From: Sialis fuliginosa
Lineage: Eukaryota > Arthropoda > Insecta > Megaloptera > Sialidae
Assembly: GCA_961205875.1 (NCBI GenBank)
Contig: OY540817.1
Span: 18,077,001-18,141,000, forward strand
DNA: 64,000 nucleotides
Reading direction: 5' to 3'
The notes under the pieces were generated by a model that did no database searches, was not told the origin of the DNA, and saw only the letters and a program-made list of their open reading frames with translations. The position numbers and the translations under genes were made by a program. Of the stretch, positions 34,175 to 45,603 are shown piece by piece (the stretch's first letter is position 1; each line of letters begins with the position of its first letter).

Positions 34175-36170
34175 AAATAGAAAAAAAAATAGAACAATAA
34201 ATAATAATGCGAAAGAAAAAAAAACTAAGTACCTACAAAATTAATTATAGTTTTATGTATTAATAAATTAATAAAATGTAAGTACTAAATTTGTAATTAA
34301 TATTTTTATTATTAAATTATTAGATCAACAAAATACACTTTCGTTTCAACTGGCGGTGTCTATATTTCTAAACACATAACATACATAGATATAATGTATT
34401 AATAATATTAATCAGTGGTGATGCGTGATATTTTTACTTATTGTAACTGAAGCATATTTTATTAAATTAAATTAAACACACATTGCAGTATAGAAAAATA
34501 TTTTTTTTGTCAAACGAGTCAAACAAGAAAAACAAAATACTTACCTATAAATATGGTTTTTCATTTATTAATATTTTTCTATTACCGAAAAATATTATTT
34601 GTAATAAACTATATATTATGCGTTTCAGTTACTAAAAAAGTATTTTATTATTAATACAACATAAAGCAAAAATTATCATATTTATTTTCAAGAGATAAGA
34701 AACATTACAATACAACTGTTTGCAAGTATGTGTGTCTGTCTCTCTCTAGAGCGAAATCACTTAGACGCGGCGTCTCTCTCTGATTCGGATTATATGAAAG
34801 CTTCATCACTGATTTCAATACTGTATAATTAATGATAAATAATTACCTTCAAATTATGGAATTAAATGTGCTTAATCCCATGACTTTAGTAACTTTATTA
34901 TATCGACTTCCATAGTAATATTAGTAAAAATCACTTCACTCTTATTGTAAGAAAAAATGACCGTTGAAGAACCTGGTACCGACAGACAACAGGAATATAA
35001 AATATTATAAATATACAATGAAACTGTTCTAATATTTAATATTCGAAATCACTTTCATCAAAGTAAAACTAACCGTTAAAGCACGCTATACTGACAATAA
35101 AATATAAAATATTATAAAAAACGTATTTTTTTCAAGACAAACAAATAGGTACATCACTATAATGCCAGTCAAAACGATACTGGTTTGTTGCTATGCATTT
35201 AGGCGCGCGCGAACAAAGGAATTCAATTTTACTAACTAGATAGTAATAAGTATATGCATTTTATTAAATAATTGCGAATAATAAATGTAGTATTAATATA
35301 GAAATCCATTAGTACATACACTTCGTACTAACGCATATAAGAATTTATTATATAATTTGGATGTAGTAATTTAACCGAAAAAAAACAGTGTTTTTAAAAT
35401 AACATCGTCGAACTAATTGTAAATATCAAATGAAGATTCTACAATATTTTTATTCTGCATTACAAAGACTGTGCGTGGGTATTGATGAGATGAGACCAAT
35501 TGTATAGATAATATCCATACATATAATATGTTATAAACATTATTTTAATTACAAATCATACTCATATAATTTTTTATTGCAATACTGCCACAACAAAAAT
35601 TAACATTTTAGGAGAAATATATATGATAAAAACCTCTTGTAATTGAGTATATTTATAAATAATATTACAGATAAAGAACGATTCATTAATTATCACTATA
35701 ATATATAACAAATGTTTATTAAATTGGCTATTTGACAAGTACAACTTATTAACATTTAAAAACGTTACTCGTGTGCTGAAAAATATTTACTGACCGTAGT
35801 CAAGAATTTATTAAACGGTTAGTAAAATTTCTAGCACAGTTTATGAACCATGCTGCGGCTTTCTCAATCACAATATTTATTACATATTTTTACTATACTC
35901 ATACTTGTACTTTTTACTATCTGCTATATAGTAAAATGTATATACTACTGCATACGAATAGTTATTATAGTTTATTGTGAGATAGGAAAAATTACTGAGC
36001 CTTCAAGTAATTAATAAAATTAGAAATGTACTTTATAAAATTTTGAATTGTGAACATTCCTATTTTATAAAATTTACAATCCTTATTGCAATAATTTACA
36101 GACGAATTGTAATTTTTAATTAAATATTATAATTTATAATTAGGAATTGTAATTTATCCTAAAATTCGAG
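34175..36170. other. Right flank of the 6.24-kb element, no gene seen
   Basis: AT-rich. A GC-richer patch with TCTCTCTCTAGAGCGAAATC and GACGCGGCGTCTC around 34735-34780 would be upstream of the minus-strand gene and may be its promoter; speculative. Confidence 0.3.
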
Positions 36171-36229
36171 TCCCATTTTTCTCCGTGTATGAAATATACA
36201 TTGGTAGAGAAAGTATTGTAAAACGGATT

Positions 36230-36425
36230 TTTTTCGAAATCCGGATTTTGATGGAATTATCCATTTTGACCTTCCTTGAATTCATTCTGACTATTTTCGC
36301 CATGATGTCTGTGTGTCGGTCTGTTTGTCTGTAACTCAAATACGACAAATCGTAGAAGGGTGAAATTTTATATTAAAGATTAATTTTTATCTGGGAAGAA
36401 AACCTCTTATTTTCAAAATGATTTT
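36230..36425 (+). repeat. Repeat family L, copy 1
   Basis: GATTTTGATGGAATTATCCA, ATGATGTCTGTGTGTCGGTC and AATACGACAAATCGTAGAAG are shared with 47089-47285. Confidence 0.8.
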
Positions 36426-39058
36426 TCAACCGAATACAGATGTTTACTGATGACGTTTTTTTAATTTTTTGAATTATTTTATGAAAGAGAAAAATGGTTA
36501 AGTTAAAAATTGTAGGTAATATTATTATCTATAATTTATGTTCTATTCATTAAAAAAAATTAATTATAATACATTTCAAATTGTTCATAACAGGGAAGCA
36601 ATATCTTCCATGAGTGTCATGGGATTTTCTTACACGTATTACAGAGATTGAACAGTGTATGTATTTACCATAGATATCATGGGACTTTCTTATACGTAAT
36701 ACTCAGAGTGAACAGTGTTGGTGATTCTAATTAATTATGTAAAAAAATCTTTCTGGCTAAATCATATTCATTTTTTATTAATTTGTCAGTATTATGTATA
36801 AGAAAGTCCCGTGGCAGATATTTTAGATATACTAGCTTAAAAGTACCAAAGTGAATACATTACCAAAAATATTTTCTAAAAATTGGTATATATTCTTAAT
36901 TAAGGCCAAAATCATAATTTTTGGTAATTTTAGGTTAATATATTTTTCAAAAACTTGACGTGATGGAGCAATTTGGACAAAAGATTAGTTTCAGCGTACT
37001 AAAAACCTTCAGAATCACCTATTCAAGTCTAGGACAGAGCAAAAGTTTTATTTTTTTGCCCAATGTTATTTATTAAATTCGTTCAATTTATTATTTCAAT
37101 AAAGTTTATGTTATAATTATTATTTATTTGATCTTTTTCTATAGCACTGTTTAACTATGTAAGTAATTATAAATTTTTCTCTTTATTAAAAATAAAAAAT
37201 ATTCTCCCCTAATTTTAATTATATGTACTCCACTGTCCAATTATGTTATGTAAATTCATATATACCTGTCTATATTTGAAGAGGCAATATTTGTACATAA
37301 AGATCATTAAATTAACAAAAAACTGTCAAACCTTGAAAAGAATTATAAATATTTTATAAATTAAAAACCGTTTTTAATGCTTAAATAGTAGAACAGTGCT
37401 TTTTATAGCCCTTAGAAAAATAGGATCCAATTATAATTAGTCTTTTTTGATCATATTTTTTCATCTTTACACTGAAACTAAATATGTCAGAATATAATGT
37501 ATATAATATTATTTATTTTTAACCTCTTAATGCTTGTAAATTGTTATGTAAAAATAAATTAGCACATTAATAAAAATTTTAAAAATAAACAGATTTCCTG
37601 CACAATTTTTATTAAAAAATTCAAATATTTTTTATATATTTGAATTAAAGGTTATAATTTGAATATTTGATAAATTTTATAAAACGTAGATTTCAATTCA
37701 ATTTTATGTAGGTATTAGTTATAGATTTTTTAAAATTAAATAACATTCCAATTGTCTATGAATTAAAACTGAATTGTTTTAAAGCACATTACTTTTAGAA
37801 AGCATTCATTGTTTGATTTCTTATGTAACGTGTTTTTTGTAAACAATCAACTAAAACATCGTAATAAACAATGACTCGAGTATATACAATTAACATAATA
37901 CATATGATATGATGTCATTATAATTGTTGCACTAACATAGGAAATCAAGGACTGATATAAAACCATTGTAGGACCGATATGTTAAATGTTTTATTGTAAT
38001 GAATGTTTATTTTTGTTTGTATATGGCAATATATTATTTTTATGAAAATTGGTTTCTGCATTGTTTACTTTTTAAATATCTATATTTAAAAAATCAATCT
38101 TACAGTTCTGACATCTGTCGGTGAGTATAAACATATATAGTAAAGATATAAACCAAAACATTGTATAATATTTTTCGTCTACTAGATGGCGGTGTCGTAC
38201 GTAATTTTAAATATTAAAAAAAAAATTAAGATATAAATAATAATCTACAGGAAAATGCCAAAAGATATTATATTAATTAGAGATAATTATAGAATAAGAA
38301 TTAGGCTATGTTGATTAAAAAAAAACCACGTCGTTGGTTTATCTTTATAAATAACGTATTCAATTATTTATACAATTTGTTATTAAAAAAGTGTTTGAAA
38401 AGTAAATATATACGAGTATATGTATCTATAATTGCGTAATTACTCAGCTACTATTTTTAATTAACCTTAATATTTATTTTCATGCGCATTTCATAGTTAT
38501 ATTGCCAATTTGAATTGTTAGTTTCTTTATAGTGCATGAAAAATGGTTCTATTGTAGTTATATCGCGTTTAACTTTTAGTATTTAATTTTGTATTTATAT
38601 TTCAAAAGCCCAGGGTTTGATTAACAATTAGGTAAGGTTGGGGGGTTCGAATTGAGTAAGGGCTTTCTAGTAGGGTTGCCACAAACATTTTTATATTTTT
38701 ATTAATTATATTTGTTGTAATATCATAACATAATTAATCTATGTACATTTACAATAAAATTTTTTATTTGTTATTGGAGGCTCAAATATGTCTTAATCAG
38801 GTACTGAGAAAGTATATTGTTTTTGTTTGAATCACAGAAAAATAAATATGTTTGAATTAAAATATATTTCTTATTATTTTGTACATCCCCCTAAACAATT
38901 ATTAATTGCCCACTTGTAGAACAAACTCTAGTAGTTGTACTATAACCTTCGACTTGTCATCCTAATCTTTAAGTGTCAAATACGCTTTAATAATAAAACA
39001 AACCACGTTAGTTATTCTGTTATGTATTGGACGTTTATGTGTTTAATTCTTTTTCTGC
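36426..39058. other. Intergenic AT-rich stretch before ABHD gene
   Basis: No coding sequence supported. A small inverted motif set ATGGGACTTTCTTATACGTA / TATGTATAAGAAAGTCCCGT lies at about 36602-36820. The ABHD promoter should be within the last few hundred bases, but no clear TATA/Inr pair stands out. Confidence 0.4.
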
Positions 39059-39067
39059 ATGGATTAA
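39059..39067 (+). promoter_or_regulatory. Minimal uORF before ABHD start
   Basis: ATG GAT TAA ends 12 bp before the ABHD start codon. It would matter only if the 5' UTR includes it, which is unknown. Confidence 0.3.
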
Positions 39068-39079
39068 TAAGTTTTAAAA

Positions 39080-39114
39080 ATGGAAAAGAAAGAATTAATT
39101 GAGTACTCTCAAAG
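39080..39114 (+). CDS. ABHD exon 1 (start, 11 codons plus two bases)
   Basis: ATG at 39080 in AAAATGG context, then [10 protein letters not shown] and donor GTAATA at 39115. Its phase 2 matches the exon 2 acceptor exactly, which is the main reason for choosing this start. A two-codon upstream ORF (ATG GAT TAA, 39059-39067) lies just before it. Confidence 0.75.
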
Positions 39115-41688
39115 GTAATAAACAAAAATCAAAGTCAAAATTTATCAATAATAATTATGTACAACCGTGTATAATTGTTTGTATAATTCTTACAAATATA
39201 ATAATGTCCTTATTTAAAAAATTTATGTTGGGTTTAAAATGTAAGTGCTATACAGATATTCCTAAGTTAAGTTTTATTACATTTTAAGGTTAAACATTAA
39301 TTTAATATTTGTGATTAATTGATTATAGTAACAACAATGCATCCAACAATCACTTTTCAATGCAGGTTTAATATTATATATAAAATATAATTGTTTTGGT
39401 GAATTCGAATGACAATAAATTATAAATAATATTGACATTTAAATATTTTTGTGTTTAGTTTTTTTGAGTATTGGTACCCTTGGACACCCATATCGTCCAA
39501 TATGTTACGGTCGATAGAGAAAAGGATCTTGTCTTGTAAGTAAACAGTTCACAACACCGAAATCATACAATAATTTTAAAACTCATGTATTTCTAGTCCT
39601 TAAAACCGAATATCGAGGATGTTATGTTGATATTGGTCCAGTCGTAGGAGATTCAGACAAAATTTGGACAGTATCTTTAAACGAGAAATCTGCAAATACT
39701 CCGTTAGTCTTATTACATGGCTTAGGATCTGGAGTAGCGCTATGGTGTATGAATTTAGATGCTTTTGCCTCAACCAGACCAGTGTACGCAATGGATTTAT
39801 TGGGTAAAAAATTATATACATTTTATTTTAATTATATTCTAATGTTAAATTTTCTTTTGAGGATTTGGACGTAGCTCACGGCCATATTATAGTTCAGATG
39901 CAATGGAAGCTGAACAACAAATGGTTAGATCCATTGAACAGTGGAGAAAAGAAATGAAGCTAGATTCTATGATCTTACTTGGACATAGTATGGGAGGATT
40001 TTTAGCTAGTTCATATGCAATTAACCATCCAGATAGGTAAGTTTTATTCCTATTAATATTTATGTTCAAATTAATCAATATTATTATATCTATGTTATTA
40101 CTTATATAATAATGTCAATATTATAAAATATACTTTACTTAAAGAATCTATATTACCAATATTTATCATCAGACTGTCAATTATATTGATAAACTGACAA
40201 TATGTATTGATTGTCTGAGGACTGTTTTGAATGAATCAATATTTATATCAAAATCTGATAAATAAATAAATGCATTGACAATTTATAAATATTGATTGTC
40301 TGTTTGGAACTTTATATATTTAAGATTATAATTATAATGTTCAAAGCAAACAATGATGTTTTTGTGTAATTATTATTGTAGTGACTATGATGACATCATT
40401 GAACAAAGTGTGTACATTTTATGACTGTATATTTATTATTTATTGTTTGATTGTTTTATGTAAAGTCATGCATTTAAAAAAAATTATTCCAAGGGCTTGA
40501 AAATTTCTTTGATAAGTCAATATTATTTTTTTAAATATACTTTCAATCAGGGGTCTGGAGTTTTAATTCTGGAGCTGTATTTTAATCTATTTGTTCTGAA
40601 ATCTATTATTTCCCTAGCTAATAAACTCCGGAATTAATAGAATTTATCAACTCCGGAATTTAAAAAGTCCTTGTGTGTTATGTTATATGCAGCTAGATAT
40701 TTTGAGTTTTGAAAATCAAAAATATTATCTATAAATTAAAGTAATTTTTTACAGAGTAAAACATTTAATACTGGCCGATCCTTGGGGATTTCCAGAACGG
40801 CCCCCTGAAAAAAAACACACCCAACTACCTCTATGGATTCGAACACTGAGCTATTTAATGCAGCCTCTGAACCCGTTATGGGCCATACGAGTCATGCCGT
40901 ATGGTGAGTAAGAATATATATTGTAGTTTTTTATACGTATCTTTAGATAATACATTTCTTAAATTGATTTAAATTACAGGCCAGTGGATTATAAAGAAGG
41001 CGCGGCCAGATTTAATAAGAACTTTTTCTCCGGCAATACCTGAAAAAGATGATATCGTTGCACAATATATTTATCAATGTAATGCACAAAACCCAACGTA
41101 AGTTGTTCTTATCAGTTTGTCTATCGCAGAACATTTCAATTCACAATTTCTGTTTTTGAAATACTTTATATATTTTAGGGGAGAGAGTGCTTTTCACTGT
41201 ATGATGTCAGGATTTGGTTGGGCGAAGAATCCCATAGTTAGACGAGTTCACATGCTTCGGGAAGACATTCCAATAACTTTAATCTACGGTGCCCGGTCTT
41301 GGGTTGACAACACTGCTGGCGAAATAATAAAAACCAAGAGGTTAGGTTCCCATGTCAATATACAAGTAAGTGTTAGTGATACTGAATTGAATTAGTGGAT
41401 ATAAAACAAAGGATAATTTAATCTGTATTGTGTTACATTTTTTTATTTTAATCCAATGCATATATTTTTCTATAGGTTATACAAGGCGCAGGTCACCACG
41501 TCTATGCAGAAAAAGCAGATGTTTTCAATAAGCATGTTATAGAGGCTTGTTGGTTAGCTGATGGTAAACGCGACACCACTCTTTTAGCGATACAGCAAGC
41601 CGATTCTGATTCTGATTCTGATATGGAATCTGATAAAGTTGTAAAAAGTAAGGTTATAGTAACAGAACCTTCTTCGCCGACAAGCTAG
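39080..41688 (+). CDS. ABHD4/ABHD5-like alpha/beta hydrolase (pummelig/CGI-58 type)
   Basis: Eight coding exons (39080-39114, 39459-39535, 39597-39803, 39862-40036, 40755-40903, 40980-41097, 41179-41365, 41476-41688) join in frame to 386 aa. Family members act on lipid droplets and membranes in phospholipid and triglyceride metabolism: ABHD4 hydrolyses N-acylphosphatidylethanolamines and ABHD5 co-activates ATGL lipase. The oxyanion segment is LLHGLGSG (about 76-83). The nucleophile motif is GHSMGG with Ser149, so this is a catalytic type, unlike vertebrate ABHD5, which has Asn there. Candidate acid is Asp297 in YGARSWVDN and the histidine is in [12 protein letters not shown]. The HX4D acyltransferase-type motif reads HHVYAE, with Glu in place of the final Asp. 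A Trp-rich N-terminus (FEYWYPWTP) resembles the droplet-binding end of the family. The C-terminus adds an acidic (DS)n tail ([11 protein letters not shown]), making it about 35-45 aa longer than vertebrate forms. ABHD4 versus ABHD5 orthology is unresolved, as insects commonly have one merged gene. Confidence 0.93.
39459..39535 (+). CDS. ABHD exon 2
   Basis: Acceptor GTGTTTAG ends at 39458 and donor GTAAGT starts at 39536. Encodes [20 protein letters not shown], the Trp-rich N-terminal segment typical of ABHD4/5. Confidence 0.88.
39597..39803 (+). CDS. ABHD exon 3
   Basis: Acceptor ATTTCTAG ends at 39596 and donor GTAAAA starts at 39804. Encodes KIWTVSL, the LLHGLGSG oxyanion loop and VYAMDLLG. 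Confidence 0.92.
39862..40036 (+). CDS. ABHD exon 4 with nucleophile elbow
   Basis: Acceptor TTTTGAG ends at 39861 and donor GTAAGT starts at 40037. Encodes GFGRSSRP and the [13 protein letters not shown] nucleophile elbow. Confidence 0.93.
40755..40903 (+). CDS. ABHD exon 5
   Basis: Acceptor TTTTTTACAG ends at 40754 and donor GTGAGT starts at 40904. Encodes [16 protein letters not shown] and the lid-region helix [20 protein letters not shown]. Confidence 0.92.
40980..41097 (+). CDS. ABHD exon 6
   Basis: Acceptor AAATTACAG ends at 40979 and donor GTAAGT starts at 41098. Encodes [17 protein letters not shown] to CNAQNP, the lid domain. Confidence 0.92.
41179..41365 (+). CDS. ABHD exon 7 with catalytic acid
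   Basis: Acceptor TATTTTAG ends at 41178 and donor GTAAGT starts at 41366. Encodes [18 protein letters not shown] and [13 protein letters not shown], which holds the candidate catalytic Asp. Confidence 0.93.
41476..41688 (+). CDS. ABHD exon 8 (catalytic His, acidic tail, stop)
   Basis: Acceptor TTTTCTATAG ends at 41475. Encodes [18 protein letters not shown], a Ser/Asp-rich tail and PSSPTS, then TAG at 41686-41688. Confidence 0.92.
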   Translation, partial: VIQGAGHHVYAEKADVFNKHVIEACWLADGKRDTTLLAIQQADSDSDSDMESDKVVKSKVIVTEPSSPTS

Positions 41689-43096
41689 TTACAATTATTT
41701 TTATTAAATGTGTCTTTTAGAAGCAAATGTCACTTATTTCCTCTAGATTTTGAAAAATGAATAATTATTAAAAAGGTTATATTTTGACTTTAGCAACTAA
41801 TTTTTAAATTTGAATATTTTTTTTGGGGAAAAATACTGACATTTATTTTTAATAGACAGAAATATTTGTTTTTATTTATTTATATAGGTAATTATTTAGA
41901 GAATCAATATTATTTTGCTTGATTATATAACTATGGCTTTTTTTGTAGGTTGACATCATTTTATATTACAATTATACCTCATAATAATACTTATTAATAC
42001 AATTTTAATTTATGTGAAAAATAGTACACCTTATCATTTTCATTACACAAAAAGTTGTTGCCATAATATTTAAATGTAAACATAGGTTAGAAAATATTGA
42101 CATTAAAACTAACCTAACTAATTAAACTGTGAAAATGATAAGTAAACATAACCTAAAAAATTATGTTGATAAATATAATACCTAACCAAGAATGTATTAA
42201 TTTTATCATTTATATTTTATTTTGTGATGTTTGCAAAAATGAAACCTTGTCCATAGTTATATAATAATATAATATTTATAAAAATATTTATGCTCGTTTT
42301 TGATGAATGTTAATATTATAGTTTTTACTAAGCACTAACATGCATAATAATTTGTAAAATTCAGTATGATATTGTAACGATAGAAAATAGACTGATAATT
42401 ATAGGATCATAAAATAAATTATTTTATTTTAGATAATGTTTTAGATATAATTAATTATTTATATCTTTTTGATAGTTTATTGATGTTTTTATTGATATTT
42501 ATTTCAATTATAAAATGGCCATAACATTCTTTAATTTATTTTTATCTTTAATAAAATGGCAATTTTTTCAAAAATAGCTTAACTTAGAGATCTAAAACAA
42601 AGGTCCTATAGTTTTTTGCTCTGCCGTTGATGTTTAACAGAGTTAATTTATCTTCAATATCATATCTATCGTCAATTGTAGTGGGGTGGGGGGGGGAGGT
42701 CATGAAAAATTATCATTGTTTCAGAACTGTTTTTGAAAAAATTGCCTTGCCTTTTGAAGCTGGACACTTGTATATTAATAGTTAATATTTAAGTGAAATA
42801 TTATTTTTGTTTAAATGATTTCATTTGGAATGTAATAATTAGTATTCAAAGGAGAGGGAACAAAAAAAATAGCATTCCCATTGTTACAATTAATTAATAA
42901 AATGGTCGCACAAAAATTTATATAAAACTGAATAAAAATGACTGAAATATTCTATATTTTTCGCTAAAATTTATGATATTTTTGATGATAAATGTTTAAA
43001 ATATACACATATCTGTTGATATATACATTTTAAAAGACATGTTATAAATATTGTAAAATAAAGATAAATAAATTGCACAATGCCAGAAATTATTTT
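41689..43096 (+). other. 3' region of ABHD gene, AT-rich
   Basis: AT-rich sequence without convincing coding potential. AATAAA-type poly(A) signals occur at 42413 and twice at 43057-43072. The true cleavage site cannot be told from sequence. A G-rich run is at 42680-42700. Confidence 0.4.
43057..43072 (+). terminator. Candidate poly(A) signals, ABHD gene
   Basis: Two AATAAA motifs 10 bp apart, about 1.37 kb after the stop. Chosen only because they are clustered; an earlier AATAAA at 42413 competes. Confidence 0.25.
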
Positions 43097-43484
43097 GTAG
43101 TTTTACTTCAGGTAAAAAAATTAAGATTTATAAAATGGTTATGCAACTAGTTGAACATTACAATATAAATTATAGCCTATTCTATGATTATGTATTAAAT
43201 CTTCAAACGGTTCCTGAATACACCACTGGGTGTATATAAAGTTGCCTATAATGATTATTTCTTAACAAAGTGCAAAGTAGTACAACAAACGACTTCGGTC
43301 GTCCGTACTTTTCCATGATTAAAATCACACTTAAAATGACGTACAAAATTATCAGACTAATTAAATGAACAGTAATTCCGTGAAGATACACTTCTGTACG
43401 TCATATTTCATAAAATGTCTCATAAACTTCAGAAATAATTAATGAACCGAAAGTGTCCCCTCTGGTGGCACATTAATAAACTAT

Positions 43485-43700
43485 ATGTCCGTGACTTACG
43501 CAACAAACTTCACACCAGTGTACGTGCTGCGAATATTTAAAGAGAAATTACCTCGGGGGCATGCCACTAGTTTTGCTTCTAACTTCGCATCTGTCATTCA
43601 ACGTACGTACTGGAATGCGTCTGCCTCGCATGTTGCGTATACGAGCTCGCGCGTACCTGTTCGTGTAGGTGTGTATTAAGCAGCCCTTACATTGGGCCAA
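43485..43700. other. CpG-rich island of unknown role
   Basis: Noticeably GC- and CpG-richer than its surroundings (CGTACGTACTGG, ACGAGCTCGCGCGTACC). Could be a promoter or first exon of an unseen gene. The 64-codon + frame here has no recognisable family. Confidence 0.25.
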
Positions 43701-43703
43701 CAC

Positions 43704-44405
43704 AATAGAGTAATCCGGTCAAAAATGAAAACCCCTTAAAAAAAACTTTAATGTAATCTAGAGGTAAAAAAACATTATACAAATTTTTTCATACTCCGAA
43801 AGTTTATCTCGACTCCAAAATATCAAATTTAAAAAAAAGTACTTTTCGAACGCTCCCATGTTGCGTGACGTCATAATTCAGTATTGTCAATGCTTAAATA
43901 TACAAGTATCAACGATAAACATAGAAAACGCACGAAAAATAATAAGTTATAAATATTGTCTTGTACCTTGTTGTAATAATTCAACTCACAAAAATCCTGG
44001 AAAAAAATTCATAACTGTGCCAGGAGGAAACTAAGAAAAAAAATTAAAAGAAAGGTTATTCTATATAGTTGCAATATGTACAATAATAATATACTCGAGG
44101 AATTACGGCTTTCTAAGGGCAACAATCCCAAATTTGAGGGTTTCAGTTCATTTTTATTATTCCTCTAGATTTTATAACTCACGCATTGAAACTTTGTATA
44201 CAAACAACACTGTCAGCTGGACAGAACATGGATTATGACGTCACAAACGCTTCAACCACTGCGAGATGATTTTTACGACTTTTAATATTGAATAATTTAA
44301 AATTGAACAATAAAAAAACAATTTGTTCAATGCTATTATTATTTTTTAGCCTAATCTTTGCAATTAAGTAATAAAGTATATCAAAAGTTTCTGGGTTACT
44401 CTATT
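43704..44405. mobile_element. TIR element with THAP-like remnant
   Basis: Ends AATAGAGTAATCCGG and reverse complement AATAGAGTAACCCAG enclose 702 bp. Contains a THAP-like coding remnant at 43945-44034. THAP domains occur in P-element-type transposases. No 8-bp duplication is clear. Confidence 0.55.
43945..44034 (+). pseudogene. THAP zinc-finger N-terminal remnant
   Basis: YKYCLVPCCNNSTHKNPGKK followed by FITVPGGN and TAA resembles the start of THAP domains (C-x2-4-C, then a phenylalanine/proline block). The distal Cys/His half is missing or out of frame. Relic. Confidence 0.55.
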
Positions 44406-44940
44406 ACAAAAAAACGCTTGCAGTTGCCTGAAAATAAACATATATTTTTTTCAGTAAGGCGATCAAGATGCAATTTTTAGTGTTATATAATCTAGAGATT
44501 AGGTACATCAGTATTTCTGAAGATGCCACATAAAGGCTGAATATAAGCTATAAAAAAAGATATTTCTATATTGTATAGAAGGATTAGCATTTTTATAGAC
44601 CTATTATTGCACACCTTAAACAGGCTTTACTTGGTAGGTAGTGTGTTTTATACTCTCGGTCTAACATTTGTTTTGCATATTGATAAAGTTAACATTATTT
44701 CTTAATTTCATCAGCAAACTAACTGATAGCTGATATTTTCTGAAAGAGCTCATTACAGCCTTCATATTTACTTACTTTATAACTTTTTTTTACTTTCTAG
44801 GCCTGCGAAAAACGCTTCATCTACATATTATCAGAATAGAACCTTATTTAATCTCACTATCAGTAAAATTGAATATTGAATTTTTTACAGGACTATGATA
44901 TTAATTTCAACTTGATACCTCTAGCCGTTCCTGAGAAAGG

Positions 44941-45015
44941 GTCTTGACGGACAAACAGACAGACAGACGGACAACTATGAGGGTTCTGTTTTTTCATTTA
45001 GAGGTACGGAACCCT
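44941..45015 (+). repeat. Retroposon-tail-like repeat
   Basis: GACAGACAGACGGACAACTA then AGAGGTACGGAACCCTTAAA, a motif I associate with 3' tails of widespread insect retroposons; not verified here. Confidence 0.4.
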
Positions 45016-45060
45016 TAAATCGGTCTCTTCGAACGCGGTATATAATAATTTTATAAAAAA

Positions 45061-45603
45061 TCTCTATATATATAAATGAATATTCGTTTGTATGAGGCTT
45101 ATAGACTCAGGAATTACTTAACCGATTTCAATGCGGTTTTCACCAATAGCTAGATAATTTTTCCATGCAAATTCGTGGGTATTAATATTTTATGAAAACC
45201 TAAGATTTCCATGACATCAACTGTCATTTAGGTATATAAAAATATAGTATATACTTAAGCCATGGAAGACAGAATTCTATAATTTACGGTTTCAATATTT
45301 TATTAATTTAAAAATATAATTTTACACACTGTCTTTTCTCAGTAACTACTGAACGGATTTTATTCCGGTTTTCACTAATCGATAGGTCAGGTTTAGGTGT
45401 ATAATTTGTGAATATTTTGTGCAAATTTCATAAAAAAAAACAATTCACGGTGAACCGTGTGTTGTAAGCATGTTGGGTGGGCATGTTGGGTGGACAAGTT
45501 GAGTGGGTATATTGGATGTTGGTGTGAATAGTGTTTCTCGAGGATGGTTTTGATGTATAATTTGTAGATATTAACCCGGGTAACACCGGGTCCAACGCGC
45601 TAA
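45061..45603 (+). mobile_element. Helitron-like nonautonomous element
   Basis: Starts A|TCTCTATATATATAAATG and ends GCGCTAA|T. Twelve bases before the final CTAA block is a hairpin ACCCGG-GTAACA-CCGGGT (45574-45591). TC start, 3' hairpin, CTRR end and A/T insertion without target duplication fit Helitrons. No Rep/helicase ORF. Confidence 0.8.

Larger units (their letters stand above)
29949..36188. mobile_element. 6.24-kb TIR element with decayed gene
   Basis: ACACGGAGAAAAATG at 29949-29963 is mirrored by CATTTTTCTCCGTGT at 36174-36188; one more T/A pair extends the match outward. No target duplication is clear. Inside are a tandem duplication, a palindrome, minus-strand exon-like segments (31138-34168), a younger hAT insertion (31980-32376) and many TTACTA/TAGTAA motifs towards both ends. 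Superfamily not recognised. The two ends could also be separate MITE copies bracketing unrelated DNA. Confidence 0.55.

Noticed and set aside
29949-36188. Interpretation as a Maverick/Polinton
   Set aside because: Only about 6 kb, with short ends, no 5' AGT-type termini and no polymerase or integrase signatures seen.
38640-38660. GGTTCGAA motif considered as a tRNA T-arm
   Set aside because: No matching anticodon or acceptor stems can be drawn around it.
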